A stretch of DNA of 64,000 nucleotides from Albula goreensis (GCA_022829145.1 CM040741.1:38548534-38612533); one strand, 5' to 3'; positions 11,135 through 24,580 are shown, counted from the stretch's first letter. The notes: a model not told the origin generated them from the letters alone. Made by a program: numbers and translations.

Positions 11135-14100
11135 TCTAGCTAACCGAGGGAGTATACCTTTTAAGTTGTGATATAGGATAGCACCTATAAAGGGTACAAA
11201 ACGAAGAGAAAACTATTGTATCCACATGAAATGAAAGTCTTAGCTGGAGACCAGCCATGTGAAAGTTCAATTCAATTAATTAGCAAAGGAATGCCCTTGG
11301 TGATTGGAGTACAGAACAGATGGATGAGATCATACATACAAGAAACATGCTTATCTTAACTGACGGGTTATAAGCCATGTTCATTTCTTCCATTGTGTTG
11401 GTTTGTGTTTTAAACAAAATCTGTTCACAGTGGAAATGCATGGAAACCATGCAAGTTATTTTATTTAATACAAATATTTACATTTATTCATGGGTGTCCA
11501 TATGCATGAGTAAGAGATAATGCCAACTTATGATCTTTTTCTCCTTTTTTAAATCTAAATGTAATGGTATGTTACTATTTAAGTAACATTTCAGGTTTTT
11601 TCAAATGACTGTTGGACTTTAATTCAGTATTTCCAAAAACAAATGAGTAGCGAATGGATACTGACAGATAAGAAAGTAAAGGCAAACTGCAGTTTAATTA
11701 ATTCCGTGAATAATGTTAAACCTCCTGATTAAAAATGTTCTTTTTCTTCATTGTGGTCTTCCAGAAAAATTGGGTTGGCCAATATTCCCAAGCCCATTTT
11801 ATATAAAAAAATAATAACTTTGCAACTTAACTTTGGATTATAGTATTGTATTATGACTGAGCACATAAGGAATTGTACACTACATTTAATTTGATGGGTA
11901 ACCATGGATACCTTAATGACATCTGTGGGAAAGTGACCAATAGCAGTTATATTTCTGCTGAATTACTTCAAACAAATCTATTAGCAGGATTGTTAAACCA
12001 GACAAATAGACCATGGTATTACAGTGTGCTGCTGTTTCTGTCTACCCCCAAAACATCTGCCGTAAAATGAGCACTATCTACCCTCCATGGACCACTTGAA
12101 TTGAGAACACAGACACAGAAAGTCTAAACAACTTTCAGCATACATTTGTGGAGGTCAAATGGGATGGTGATGTCAGAGAACTGTTACCTATTACTCACTT
12201 TTCCTTGTCCCTTACATAGGAAATGAGAAATTGAAAAATAGGGAGAGGCTAGGCAACACACCAAGTGCGATCTCAGGTGTTTCACTGTCTGCCTAGGTCC
12301 TGAAATTTGAAACAGCATTGACATTGTTGTGATAAAAGACTTCCTTAGTTGGACGGACCATATGGCATACAAAATATGACTGCTAATTTTCTCCTGAGCG
12401 GGGAGATGAATTCTACTTTACATAATATGGAAATCAGATGAGATTGTTGTGCTATATAAATAGCATGGCCATTGATGTTGAGTGTACTCAAGGCCTGACA
12501 CATCAACAGCGGGTATGAATAACTGTTCTTTATACAGCCCTAGAAATTATGAACCTTAATGGTACAGTGTGAATCACTTTGATGCTCTTCCACATTGCCT
12601 ACACATAATATGAGCACCTCTGAAAATCATGATTACTAATTGGATCATCACAAAAAAAACCAATCTGACAATTACTCAATTTGGCAAAGATCTTTTGCCC
12701 AAGTGCAATGGAATGGGTGGAACAGTACAGAGCTGTGAGCGAGATGAAAAGTGTTGAGAGGTACCATCTTGTGCTACGTATAGTGAAAAGCTAAGACTTG
12801 AAGCCGGGTGGCCTTGATTCTCTGTGGGCCTGGACTTTTTCGTCTCTCAGATGGGTACTGTACTTGACTAAAGGGAATTGGGTGACCGGAGTTACGTGGG
12901 GTTATGATAGGCTGTTTCATTCAAGGAAATCTGTCAGTGAGTAAGACCAGATCCAGCACTCTCAAAAGAAACACTTTTCAGCCATCACCTGTGCTGTGAA
13001 CTGTACAGTTACAGGATAGCAAATTGGCAGAACTGGCCATTGTTAGCTCAGCCAGCTGTGGCAAAAAGATTAAGTCCTCTGTTCCATCTAACCACAATTT
13101 ACGTTGCCTTTCTTTGTGGAAAGGAGGTTTGCATTACTGGCAAAACACGAGACGCTAAACAAAAGCTGTACACTAACAAATATGTTGAAAAAAACACTTG
13201 GTTGTGACTCAATAAAGAGAAAATGCCTGCTGGGATTAGATTGTGTCACTGTTTAAATCTCCTGTGTAAGTAATGGGTATAAATGCCAAATTGGGGGAAC
13301 CATTACTTGCATTGTAACATTAATGTCACTATTATTGAGTCAGCAAAATAAAAGGATAAACTTTGCTTCAGGGCATGACAGCAGAGCTGTATTCATGCAT
13401 TGATGTGCATCTGTCAAAAAGCTTCTCTACGCCTGTAACTCACATCTCTTTACATTTCTGCAATCAAATCAATCCACCTAAGCTAAATATAAACAGATAT
13501 GTAATTTGGATGTCTATACATATTAGAATGTGAAAGTGCAATAAAGAGACAATGAAATGGTTTCAACTGAGAGTTTTATAAACTCAGTTTCTTCTTTATT
13601 CCTTGGAATATACATAACAGCTGTGGGGTGCCAGCTTCACATTCAGAAGATGGTAATGAATTTTTGCATCCAATTTTCATAAATTAATGACCCATATGAG
13701 CTTATTCAAATCAGGTTCAGCTGCTCACTTTCAGAACATCACAAAAAGGAATGCTTGTCCTTTTTCTGTGGTGCACAAACATATGCGCCCATGTCAGCAT
13801 GCTTACTCAAAAATAATACATTTGCAAACTTCTTATTTTTCAAGTCTGCATAATATTTGCTGTGAAGGGAAAGGACAAAGGGAGTCTCTTAAGAACTAAA
13901 GCAAGAGTGACTTGCTTGACTTGAAGCCATGTAAACATATTATTTTTAGGTTACATGTAATGATGGCTGTCAGTAGGTCGGCAGGTTTTTGGCGAAGAGA
14001 AGGGATGAAACTGAGCGAGAAGGAAATGTTTAGGATCAGAAAGTCCTGTTGAAGATTCGTATTTGTGTGATTGGTACCATCAACGGCAAACACCACTCAA

Positions 14101-15559
14101 TCACCAGTGTCTGATTTTCACTTCAAAGAAGCAGAATGTGCCTTAAGACCTTTTTCATTAGTATTTCACAAGTATTTGTGTTTTTGTCCTTGACTCAGAG
14201 TGGCTTTAAGCATACATATAATAATGTTTTTAAATAAATCCATTGCACAAAATGTATCAGTGGGGAATTGATATCAATATGAATGGCACCTGGCCATTAT
14301 GTCATTTATTCTGGTCATAAGGAAGTCTGTGTAGGAGAATACCCAACCTTATTATGTTCTTGTTCTTGCCATTTGCCATAACAATACCATTATAGGTAGC
14401 TGCATTTTATTCTATCTGCTCTCACCCTACAGTTAAGCTCTGAGCAAAATGGTACTTCTGATACTGACTCTGACTGTAACTCACGGCCCCTGGTCACGTG
14501 ACTCTTGAGTGTAGCAGTGTTAACATGAGAAGCCGCACCCTAGGATGGATTTTAAAACCTCTGGACTGGAAAAATCGGGATGATTTTTCACCCCAGGTAA
14601 GGAGAAAATAAGCCTTTGGTTTAAAAAGGTGAAGTAATGCTGTAAAAATCCACTGACCACAACACTGCAATATCCTGAGAACATACATACTGTGAGTGGA
14701 ACAGGTCATTATCAGTAATGCGTTTTTTTTTTTTTTTTGGGAAATAAGCTCACAATCAGGGTGTTCTGGGCTCAAGCAGAGGTGCATATGACAGTTTTGA
14801 GAACTGATAAGCCATCTTTTCCAACCGCCGAAGAACCTGTGGCTTTTTTTTACACCCATGTCGCTATAGCTGACAGCTCAGATATAACAGATAGAAATGG
14901 GCTTTCCTCCCATTTCTTTTTTCTGACCGTGTCTTTTGCATCTATTATTTAATCAATCACGGCACAGTTCGGCATTGCTCACCCTTAGCTCAGCGGAAAA
15001 AAAACGACACAGCTCTATAGTGTTTGCTTTTCAACTTCTGAAACTGACATCTTAACTGGCACTAATTGGCATTTGTTCTGACAGTTTTCCGATGTGACCC
15101 AAACTTTAATGGCATGGTTTATACAGTACCATGACTCCTAGGCTTTGCAGCAAAAATAAGTGTGTCCTCTGTTGCATTTCAAACACTGAAGACTGCTTAC
15201 CAAATGATTTATCACCTTTACCGGGCTGGTAATTTTATTAACAGGATTACCTTTGTGTTTTTGTGTTTTTGTATTTACTGTAATACACTGCTTGAAGATC
15301 CATGCGTGTGAAATAAGAGTATTAGACTGCAGAGAGAAAGATAAAAATACAACGTTCTGAACATAACAAATAAGCTATTTTATCTCAGCCTCTTTTCACA
15401 AGTAATTAAATACCCCATTCTTCAGTGGGTGTGCATGCAGGAATAAACGTGGAGCACATTATTCATCCAAAATCCAAGAAACGCATTAAATACAGATTCC
15501 ATTAATCATGGTTAAAGAGAAGCGATACAAGCCTGGGAGATATAGACTGTAATGGTGTT
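11135..15559. other. Noncoding DNA without recognised features
   Basis: No coding signal above chance; the longest frame is 121 codons (14494-14859, minus) and is unrecognised. It contains a T16 run at 14723-14738. A slightly GC-richer patch at about 12720-13130 has no repeat structure I can name. Confidence 0.5.
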
Positions 15560-16020
15560 GAAAACTAATTTTGGGATATGTCTGTGTTAGCTTCAGCACC
15601 TCAGTCGGTACCTCTTCAGAGACTTGGCAGGTTTGGTTTGACACCCAATGCCTGGAGAGGTGGCGAAGAAAATCGAGCGTGACTGGAGGCATTGGGCTCT
15701 CAAAGGCAGATTTACTTTCGCAGGCAAGCGGAACCTCTCTTCCTATAAAAGTCAGCAGCAATGAAAAAGAGATAATTTAACACATTCAGAGACCACATCT
15801 CCTGGCAGTGGTGTTCCATGCTTTGTTTGGAGGATTATTTTTATATAAATCATTCAATGAGTAGAGACCAGGCTGGGCTTTAAAGTGAAGCGCACTGTTA
15901 ATCCAGGCCCAGTGGGAGTTAGCGTAGCTACCGCAGGTGTTTTAATTACCTCTTCATATCAGGCCAATCTGCTTCTCAAATCCTATCCTGACAGCCAACA
16001 GTCCTAGTAAGTGTACAATC
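15560..16020. promoter_or_regulatory. Candidate conserved noncoding island
   Basis: A complex, GC-richer stretch with no repeat character. It holds overlapping unrecognised frames on both strands (15486-15761 minus, 15571-15780 plus), a pattern more often seen in constrained noncoding DNA than in exons. A TAATTACC homeodomain-type core lies near 15943-15950, and TATAAAAG near 15744 could be chance. The regulatory role is inferred from composition only. Confidence 0.28.
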
Positions 16021-16075
16021 CGTCACAGAAACGCATCTTCCAAAACTACATCAGGCACACTTCGAATGTAGTAGT

Positions 16076-16180
16076 GGAACAAAATATTGGAGAGAACGCT
16101 GGAGGCGAACACCAGAATTTTTATAACATACTGCAACACACTGGAAGCAAAGACCAGAATTTTTTATTATATACAGTAAA
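16076..16180 (+). repeat. Imperfect short tandem duplication
   Basis: Two adjacent units share CTGGA, then GCGAACACCAGAATTTTTAT in the first and GCAAAGACCAGAATTTTTTAT-like sequence in the second, about 55 bp apart. It is a local duplication of unknown significance. Confidence 0.55.
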
Positions 16181-17139
16181 ACATTAATTATGCAATAAAT
16201 TAATTTGGCACCCATATTTCCCCAGAAGTATATATTCACACAGAAATTCCAATGCTCATTCCCTCTCATAATTTGCTAATATTTCATTCCTCACAGTCAT
16301 CAAGAGCTGTGTGATCTTACAACACGCCATGTATTATTTACACATGGACATACAAACATGACGTTGAATGAATGCATGAACCTCTCGCTACGTTTACAAA
16401 ATGCAGAGGATAACGAGCCTTAATAACAGTTTAACAAAATATCCCGAGTGTCACTGAGTGCCCCACATGGCAAACAAGGGGCTGCTGGGATACCGAGGGA
16501 AGGTATGCCAATGGCCAGAGTGCACTGGTCAGCAAAATCAAATGTGAATTACTGATACCCTGACACACAAGATGAGTTTAGCTGTTGAGACATAAGCGGA
16601 ATCATATATTCCTGTATCCAAAACTACTTCAAACTTACCTTTGTATCAATCTACAATCAGCACCCATACAGACAAACAGTGATTCTTGCATGAAGACATC
16701 AGAACCTACTGCAAATAGATGCTGAAAGACTTCATTGATGGTAATGAATTATTGTAAGCATGCAAGTATTTCAAGTTCTACTTTGACATTTGTATTGCAA
16801 TGATTTTTAAAAAATGATTATTATTTACATTCAGATTGCTGAATTGTATTCTTGAAAACCAAGATTTGTGTGATATCTGTGTCAAGTTCACATTATAAAT
16901 GTTTGGCATGTATTTGGTGTAGGGACATTACTGTCACAAGGTATGTGTGTGAAATCGACATCTCATAGTTTTTGCTTTGTTATGTTTTTGATTTTGAAGG
17001 CTGTAGTCGGAGGCATGGACATGCCCAGACCTGGGCAGAGGGGGCGAGGGTTAATCCCAGTCAATATCTGATGTATTAGGTTGGGTCAATCAAGAGGTCT
17101 GTTGTCTGGTCTCATTCATCCTTTTTATATAGCCCAAAG
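16181..17139. other. Noncoding DNA without recognised features
   Basis: AT-rich and unique-looking, with no gene, RNA or named repeat. Confidence 0.5.
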
Positions 17140-17530
17140 GTGCAGAGGTGATTGGGGCCAGCACCTGAAAAAGAGCTCACAAAGCTTAATTAAATAAAGA
17201 TTGTACAGCCATCAATCCGCCAGATCTTCTCCAAGTCCCCTCCCTGACTCAACTGCAATCCCTGTGACAGACTGTTATTGATTGCCTGGCTTCTGTGACT
17301 TCTTACCTAATCCAATCTGAATTTGAATCGGCAGCCAGAGTTTTGTTGATTTTATCAAATCCTCTCCTGCATTCTCGTCGCACATCTGGCCTGATGTTCG
17401 GCATATAAATCCCAGGGAGGGACTCTCCGATGAAAATATTAATAGGCCTTGTGTCAGAGGATTCAGTGACTTTGGAGGTGGGAACATCAAGGTAAACCAC
17501 CATAGAGCTCTCTTTCTACAGATACTTAAA
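17140..17530. promoter_or_regulatory. Candidate conserved noncoding island
   Basis: A balanced-composition stretch with long overlapping minus-strand frames (17275-17503) that resemble no protein. No splice-site pair brackets them. The texture is like the other islands in this window. A regulatory role is inferred. Confidence 0.22.
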
Positions 17531-18019
17531 GGACGATAATGGCCCTCAAAAGATAATGATCATCAGAAAAGCACTACCCATCAAGACAGCCTTCAGTGAT
17601 GACCCTTAAAAAGAAATCAATAAGAAGTAAATTCTCAGGTCTGGGCACATTAATATGGACAATGATAGATTACAGTGAGCTGGTTTGCTCCATCTGCTTC
17701 TCAGGAAAGGAGACAATACTTCAATGTGACAACATAGCCTGTCTTTAGAGGTCTATCAATCTGTCTTCAGTTTCACGCTGCAGCTGTAAATTGCACTAGT
17801 GCAGGTGAAAGGTTGAAAAAGCCTCTTACATCCTGAAGATCCGATGGAGAACATTCCAGACTTCACATCTCACCAACACAACACTGAGAGAAATCATCTA
17901 CTCATTATTTTTCCAAAGCTTTCGTATCTTTTCTTATGGACACAAATAATTTGAAAATATAAGATTCTAATTTTATGAGACACGAAATAATATAAATTCA
18001 GTGATTTTTTTAAAATAAA
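17531..18019. other. Noncoding DNA without recognised features
   Basis: AT-rich, no feature recognised. Confidence 0.45.
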
Positions 18020-18600
18020 TTATTTGTGATGTTTCAAACAGATAATCCTGGATATGATTATTCTTGTCTGCTCACCTTACACTCCAATAGCAGTTCCTGT
18101 ATTGGTAATTTGATAAATATTTCAGTGGATTATATAAGTGCACAGTTGGTGAGAGAACCACACAGAGACTCCTACATGGAGGACTATCGCCTCAGCAATG
18201 AAGCATCGCGGTCTTATATCATTCCCATCTTGGTATTCCGTTCTTTTTAAATGTCTCCTATACATGATTAATTAGCCGAGTACAAATAATTCATCCTCAT
18301 GAATAACAGACGAGGCAGATTGAATTTGTTTGCCATATTTGATTTTGGTCTCTCCCTTTTTTTTTTTTTTTGTATCTCCTGGTGCGAGACTGTTCCAGGG
18401 TCGTTTGGACAATCAATTCAGTTCAGTCTCACTGTTCGGTCTCCTGACAGCAAACGACCGACAGCATCGAGCCAGAAATCTAAAAGGCAGAGCCGGAGAC
18501 TTCACAATGGCTCTCAGAACTGCTTGCCTCCCACTCCAGGCAGACCAAGTAAACATTTGAAATCTTTCACAAATCAGTTTTAATGTGACATCAAAGGGAT
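18020..18600. promoter_or_regulatory. Candidate conserved noncoding island with homeodomain cores
   Basis: TGATTAATTAGC at 18264-18275 joins two homeodomain cores. It sits within about 60 bp of CAAATAATTCAT and TCATGAATAAC. Frames crossing the island (18026-18250, 18299-18583) are unrecognised. A T15 run at 18357-18371 interrupts it. Enhancer-like by motif density, untested. Confidence 0.28.
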
Positions 18601-18799
18601 CATAGTGTACACAACATTACATTCACGGGGGGAATGACACCTGAAATGAACAATGATATAGAAATTTTTGAAGCTCGAGCTTTCTCCTTCTCTCCTGAGT
18701 ATCTGTTTAAATATAGATATAAGACGTTATTCGAAAATGAAACCGAGAAATATAAATGACACATTCGGTGAATGTGGAAAACGATTTGGGTTCCAGTAA

Positions 18800-19430
18800 T
18801 CAATACAGATAGAGCTTAATCAGTAATTTTGCGGTTTGAAGCATAGTGCTTGGTGACGCCACTGAGGGAGAAGCGAGGCTGATTTCCACAGAGAGAGCTG
18901 TAAATAGCCTCAATGAGCCGGGCTGAGGAGAGAGAGAGCTTTCTGTGTGAATATTTAATATCACACCCAGGAAAAAAAAAAAAAAAAACAAGACAGAGGA
19001 GCAGATGAACAAAGACTTTGCACATGGATGGCGCGGGCACGGAATCGGGCAAATCCACGCAGTGCAGAAAGCGGTTCATTTTAAGTCCGCCGCAGAGCTC
19101 CCGGAAGCTCTTGGAAAGGCATTTCTTTTTCTCCATCTGTGCAGGCCTGGATGTCGGTGCTCTTTTTTTTTTTCTCCAGGGCTCTGCCACACAGCTCTCG
19201 GCACCTGGTGCTGCGAAAGACAGGCTCATCTGTTCTGAGAGAGACAGTCAGACCGCGGTCTTTAATGTTCACAGAAGCACAAGTGCTGTGAAGAGGCGCT
19301 TGGAGAGGTACACTCTGCATTCTCATCTTTTCCCTCTCCATTCCTCTCTCGAAGGAACAATACAGGCAAATTGCACATTTCAGAATCTTACTAGTGTTTG
19401 TAGCTATGCAGTCTGATAATAGTTTAAGCA
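18800..19430. other. GC-richer segment with overlapping unexplained ORFs on both strands
   Basis: Frames run 18816-19229 (minus, 137 codons), 19081-19431 (minus, 116 codons), 19018-19416 (plus, 132 codons) and 19005-19238 (plus, 77 codons). No product is recognised. Several owe their length to the homopolymers A17 at 18972-18988 and the T-run near 19162-19172, which encode Phe or Lys runs. Open frames on both strands argue for a stop-poor composition rather than a gene. Confidence 0.3.
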
Positions 19431-20317
19431 CAAAGCAAAGTGAGCCTCTCGTTTCTTTACAATGAAGTGAAAAGATATCCTATGAGATCAAATCCAGCAC
19501 AGTACAATGACCTACTGTCACTAGTACCACTGAACCCCAGGCTAAACAAATAAGATCTGCTTTAGCAGAGCTTACCTTATTATTGCTCTAATTATATATC
19601 CGAGTTGCTACAAAATTCCCCATCCCCACGTTCATCTCGTGTTTAGACTGGGGCATTTAGTCTTCTGCACTGACTCCCTTGAGGCAAACTAGATGAGAGT
19701 CGTATCTCTGAAAACCCTTGAAGGCTTAGCTTATACTGCAAGTGTCGACATTCCACGGCTACACCATAATAATTGGATCATCATGCAACCTCACGTGGTT
19801 CAGGGTTGTAGAGGATTGTTTTCAGTTTAGTTGTGCTGTTGGAAAATCTCATCAAGAAAAGAATTTCCATCAAGAAGTAATAGTTTGTTGAGCTTATGTT
19901 ATATGATTCCGAAAGCATCATTTATTTCAATTCTTTGTGAAAGAAGCAAAAATGCCACAAGGTAAAACCCACTTGATCAAGTGAATGAAAACAAAATTGA
20001 GCATGTTTAGTTTGTCGATATAAAGAAAAGTGGTCTTTCAGGAAGTAACATCTACAAGAATTTAAGGACTTTGATTCAGTCTAATGGTAAGGCATGGGGA
20101 AAAAGTGGTACATAAAAGACAGTCATATGATATACGAGTATGAAGAGGAATTTCTTAAACACAAAGACATCAGTTCAAACTACATGATTTCTGTTCTATC
20201 CATCGCCTCCTAATAACCATTGCATAGTTTTCTGTGGTTGGAGGAGGACTGGATGAGGAACCCATTCAAATCAATGCTATTGAATGTCTTCATCAGTGAG
20301 AGCCATCACCAACAATG
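19431..20317. other. Noncoding DNA without recognised features
   Basis: No ORF of note, RNA gene or named repeat. Confidence 0.5.
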
Positions 20318-20697
20318 ATTTCAGTAGAATGAATTTGCAGACAACATTGAATGCACTTAGAAGGAGTTCATTGTGAAGTGGCAAGATGTATAATGATACA
20401 AACATTTGATCTTGGGCTTGGAGTCCAAGGGGGCAGTGTCACACCTCACAATTTTGGGTGGGGCAAACCCCTACAAGACCACTAGAAGAGAAGAAGAAAT
20501 ACAGAAGACAGGAAGTAGACATGAAGGTGGAGATGGGGAGGGGGAGGGATGCTGGAAGCAGTGTGCATGATGGGAGATAAGGTACGTGGCAATTAAATAC
20601 CTGCGGAGAAAACCGGATTGGATGGATAGAGGTATTTGAATGAGGGCTTGTCTGAAAATACTTCACCTGAACTTGTGTCTTAACAAACTCCATAAAG
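20318..20697. repeat. Dispersed repeat, copy A (family unrecognised)
   Basis: Aligns along its whole length, in the same orientation, with 26964-27346. Shared blocks in order are GATTTCAG, CAGACAACAT, TTTGATCTTGGGCTTGGA, AAATACAGAAGA, GGTGGAGATGGGGAGG, GGTACGTGGCAA, TAGAGGTATTTGA, GCTTGTCTGAAAAT and AACAAACTC. Similarity stops abruptly on both sides. No inverted termini, poly-A tail, tRNA-like head or target duplication is evident, so the class is unknown. The minus-strand frame 20439-20816 mostly overlaps this copy and is probably incidental. Confidence 0.85.
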
Positions 20698-22999
20698 TGA
20701 GGCTTGATTAATTCAGAATGGGAAGAGCCATTGGGGATATCCATAAATGGCATCGCAACGATTGCAGAAGCAGAAAGATTTGATTGCATGTCAGTATAGA
20801 GCCTTTTTCTATTCATAAATGTACTCTCTCTCTCTCTCTGCAGATATTGTTATATCGTGATACAATGGCTCACCACTCTTTCACATATACTGTACATATG
20901 GTCATTCGTGGTGATTCAAAAAGAGACAGCATATCGGTAGAGGTACTTCCTGCCCATAGATTAGCTGACGAAATTTCAAAATTCATTGAATAGGCTAAAG
21001 TAAGGCAGGTGATTCTTGACTATTTGAAAATGACTTGGGGGAAAAAAATAAAAAATATTAATTTGTTATGTCACAAAGAAAACCTATGCAATCACGATAG
21101 AAGAGAGCCACACAGTTATCAAAAATACATTTTTAGTTCACAGTCATTTCATTTCAGCACTCAGGCTGCCTTGCATTTGGTTGTTTGCCAGTTTGTGAAC
21201 ATTAACAGTTATTTGACACATGGCAGGACTCCAACTATACAACAAAAACCTACACCTGAACCGGGCTCATTCCTGTTCATTCTCAATTCATACTGAAAAT
21301 CTGTTGACTACAAAGTCTTCATCTCCCTCAACACCTCTTACATCAGATCATATTAAACTTTGCTTAACTTTGCTTCTCATGCTGCCACTGCTTCTCACAG
21401 TCTATTTCCATGTTTTACACCGGAAATAGCATCGATAAGACACACATTCCCATGTTGCTTTCATTGCAAATTCACCAAGCTTATCCCTACTCTCCAAGAG
21501 GCACCGGCAGCACCATCTTGCCCTCCCCAATACACTGAGCTCATTGGCAGAAAATGTTTGCTTCCTGAAACACTCTGCAATGGCTTGTATCTTTCTCAGA
21601 GGAGAATTTTCAATGCATTTTTAAATATTCAAACTGCAGTTACCATAACACTGTAATTAGTCGAGTGGATTAATGCTAACTGAATCACCATACTGTTGAT
21701 AGTGCACCACTGGTGGTAAATCATTTCATGAATTAGCCTAGAAAACTGACACAGAGATCTAATGGCTGGCTATCAAAAGTTCCACTGTGCTCATTTGGCT
21801 AGTCCATATGAGTGACTGGCTTAACGGTTTGTGATACCTCCTCCATCAGAGGAGTTCATAGTGCCATATTCTTCTGTCACTTCTGCCATGTTCTTTCTGC
21901 ATTATCCTCATCAAAAATAAAACCAAAAAACAATCCATTTTTTCACTGCAGTCATCCCTTTGAGTGTCTTCATTTGGTATATGAAATGTTGATGGTTATA
22001 GACTATTATCATATAGCCTAACTATTAAAATCCAAAGTTCAGAATCATAAATAATGTCAACGGACCTATTACTATTACTATTTACCAATGCATGGATGGT
22101 GCACAAACTTACAAAAGCATGACTTAATATATGTCACATTTATGTCTGGACCTTCATATTATAATAATGAAACACAATCAATATAAACCTTAAGCACGAA
22201 CGTCTGTCTACCATGCGTAAGAAATATGAACAGTAGCCTAGCTAAAGCCTTTTTAAACTTGAACTCATTATGAATTGAGGAACAGTGGGAAGATGGTCTA
22301 TAATGTAGTGTCAAATGAATGTGCTAGAAAAGTTTTATCATCTGAAATAAAAAAAGTCTAAAGAAGACATTCCTTCATTGTTTCTGGGCAACTGCCTTGT
22401 GCAGGTATTATGAGTTTGATTGAAGTTTTTAAAATGGTTGCAACTGGAAAAAAAATGTTCATTCATCACAGTTACATCTTGCAGATACGAAAAGCAAAAA
22501 TTTCACATAGCACATAGGTTCCCCTCTGAACTATAATAGGATACGCTTTCTGCTAGTGCATTCTGCAGCGATCCCTGTCAGTGCATGCCAAGTCATCCCT
22601 GAAATTATTTTGTTACAACCTGGTCCAGGAATGAAACAGGTGAGACTGGTAATCGGGATTTGACTTTTCTATTTTATTTCAGTGATTGTGGTACTGATTA
22701 CATCAGGAGCTGGCAAGACAAAAGCAACAAATAAAACATCACTCAGTTCAAGGTAAATCTATCTAACCTTGAGAATAAAGTAACAAAAAGTAAACAGAAT
22801 GTCCCAAAATCCACCATACTCAGGAGACAACAAAAATAAACTAAACAAAGTCTGCAGCTCCCTACTTCCTGATACACCATTGTGCACGGATATTTACAGT
22901 AGCGTGCAAAAGTGTAATACCTGCAAACAGCAATCAAATAAAAAACCTAGGCAAGATTATGAGTCAAGACAGACAAAGGGTTCAAGCATACTCATACCA
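20698..22999. other. Noncoding DNA without recognised genes
   Basis: Short frames only (longest 98 codons). A (TC) run followed by GCAG at 20822-20842 is a chance acceptor look-alike. A Tc1-style end-like string (TACAGTAGCGTGC) occurs near 22898, but no partner repeat was found nearby. Confidence 0.5.
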
Positions 23000-23660
23000 A
23001 AAAACTGATCACAAATCACAAAGCACAGATTCCGCAACAAAACCCAAGGCCACAGGTCTTCCAGCCTGTGGATACAAGGGGATCCCCCAGATAAACGGTC
23101 AGTGGCCGGCTCGGTCCAATGATGGTTTGCAGGCGGGACATTCGATTTCCTTTCATTGGCAATGAGGTCTGAAAAACAAGACACACACGCATTACACGGA
23201 GCAAGTAAAAACACGCAACTAAAATATATGTCTGCGGTCTAAACAATCTAATAAATTAATTAATGACACAAGATCACAAATGAATCCTGTGGAGACATTG
23301 TCTTGGTTTTACCAGTATATATAAGTAGACTGTTAAAAATGTATTATTTACATCTTGAATATTAATGGGGTATTACATGTTATTGTTGGGGTATTGGCTA
23401 ATTTTATCAACTGCATTCCTTTTAAAAGCTAGAATAAAGTGCGAAATATAAGGAAATACTGCATGCCAAATGCAAATGCAAGAGGCGTGATTACTGTCAG
23501 CCCGAGTGGTCCCTTTGGCAGAGGGAGACTCAGCTGGTTACTCATAAGCCAACAGCCAAAAACAAGCAGAGTGGTGCCAGAGTCATTTTCCCTTCTATTC
23601 CCACTGATTGATCCAACATTTATACCAGACACCAGCCATGGCCATCAGGACTGACAATCG
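23000..23660. promoter_or_regulatory. Candidate conserved noncoding islands with an octamer motif
   Basis: Two GC-richer, non-repetitive patches lie at about 23040-23170 and 23430-23650. The second carries a perfect POU octamer ATGCAAAT (23470-23477) next to a nearly identical ATGCCAAAT. Frames on both strands are short and unrecognised. A regulatory role is inferred from motif and texture. Confidence 0.3.
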
Positions 23661-24289
23661 GACAAAAACCCTTGTAGTTATATAAAAACAAAATTTGCAG
23701 ATACAATTATTTCTATGTGTTTGCACATAGGGGTCATTGTTCTGAAGCAGTTCGGATTCATTGGCGACAGCTCACCACTGCTGTTTGGTTGGGAATGTGA
23801 CAGTGTTTTCCTGAAGTCAGTTCCAAATAGCTGCACAAACTTCATGTTATATCACATAGTTGCCTTGGTGAAGGACTGGGCGATGCTTTGCTGACTGTGT
23901 CCGCTTGCTAATGCGCAAAACGACAGCCAGTCATTCTGCAGATGTCACTTGCTTTTCAGGATTGTCGCTTTCCTACAGGCAAAGCGAAGCTCTTTTCAAA
24001 AAGTAATGAAACCTCAACTTGAAAATATGCTGCCCTCTCACTGTCACAAACCAATGAATCTGATTCTCGAAACTGAATGCCGACAACTTCACTCCCACAA
24101 AGTTTCTTTGTACTTCTTAGAAATGGGGTATGAATTTAGACACCCTCGCGACTTGATTCTCCAACAGAGAACAGATGGGATTACACAGACTTGTCAGCCA
24201 TTCAAGGCCAAATTCCTAAGTCAAATAATGTACAAATCAAAACTTTCAGACCATGGAGTTGACCTTGGCATAATCCTGTGAAAGTGGTT
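23661..24289. other. Noncoding DNA with an unrecognised 110-codon frame
   Basis: The plus-strand frame 23949-24281 begins at an ATG but has no recognisable domain, signal peptide or flanking splice-site pair. It is within the range expected by chance and is not called a gene. Confidence 0.4.
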
Positions 24290-24580
24290 TTTCACATTTA
24301 AAAACACACTGCTCTTGTCCGGCCTGTTCCCTTATTAAACAGAATCATCAAGGTTAAATCACATGCATAAGAGACAGCTGTAGCCCATGCACCTGCCCTT
24401 GACATCGTCCAAGGGATTGCACATATTGAATTTGCTTGCAAAACCTGGACGTACAAACAAAGCCATTTCTCCCATAATACATTAACTGCCTCTGTTCACC
24501 AAGGATTTAACACAACGTACATTTAATCACCGACAGGCAATTAATCACTGTAATTAAAAACTGGCATTTGTCTTTGTGAA
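24290..24580. promoter_or_regulatory. Candidate conserved noncoding island
   Basis: Three TAAT-type cores fall within 45 bp (TTTAATCACC, CAATTAATCACTG, GTAATTAAAAAC; 24521-24560), embedded in complex non-repeat sequence. Typical of homeodomain-responsive enhancers, but conservation was not testable. Confidence 0.3.

Noticed and set aside
20822..20842. Pyrimidine tract plus GCAG as a splice acceptor
   Set aside because: Simple TC repeat, with no supported exon after it.
22898..22925. Tc1-style terminus (TACAGTAGCGTGCAAAAGT)
   Set aside because: No inverted partner or transposase remnant found within several kb, so it is left as a chance or solitary end.
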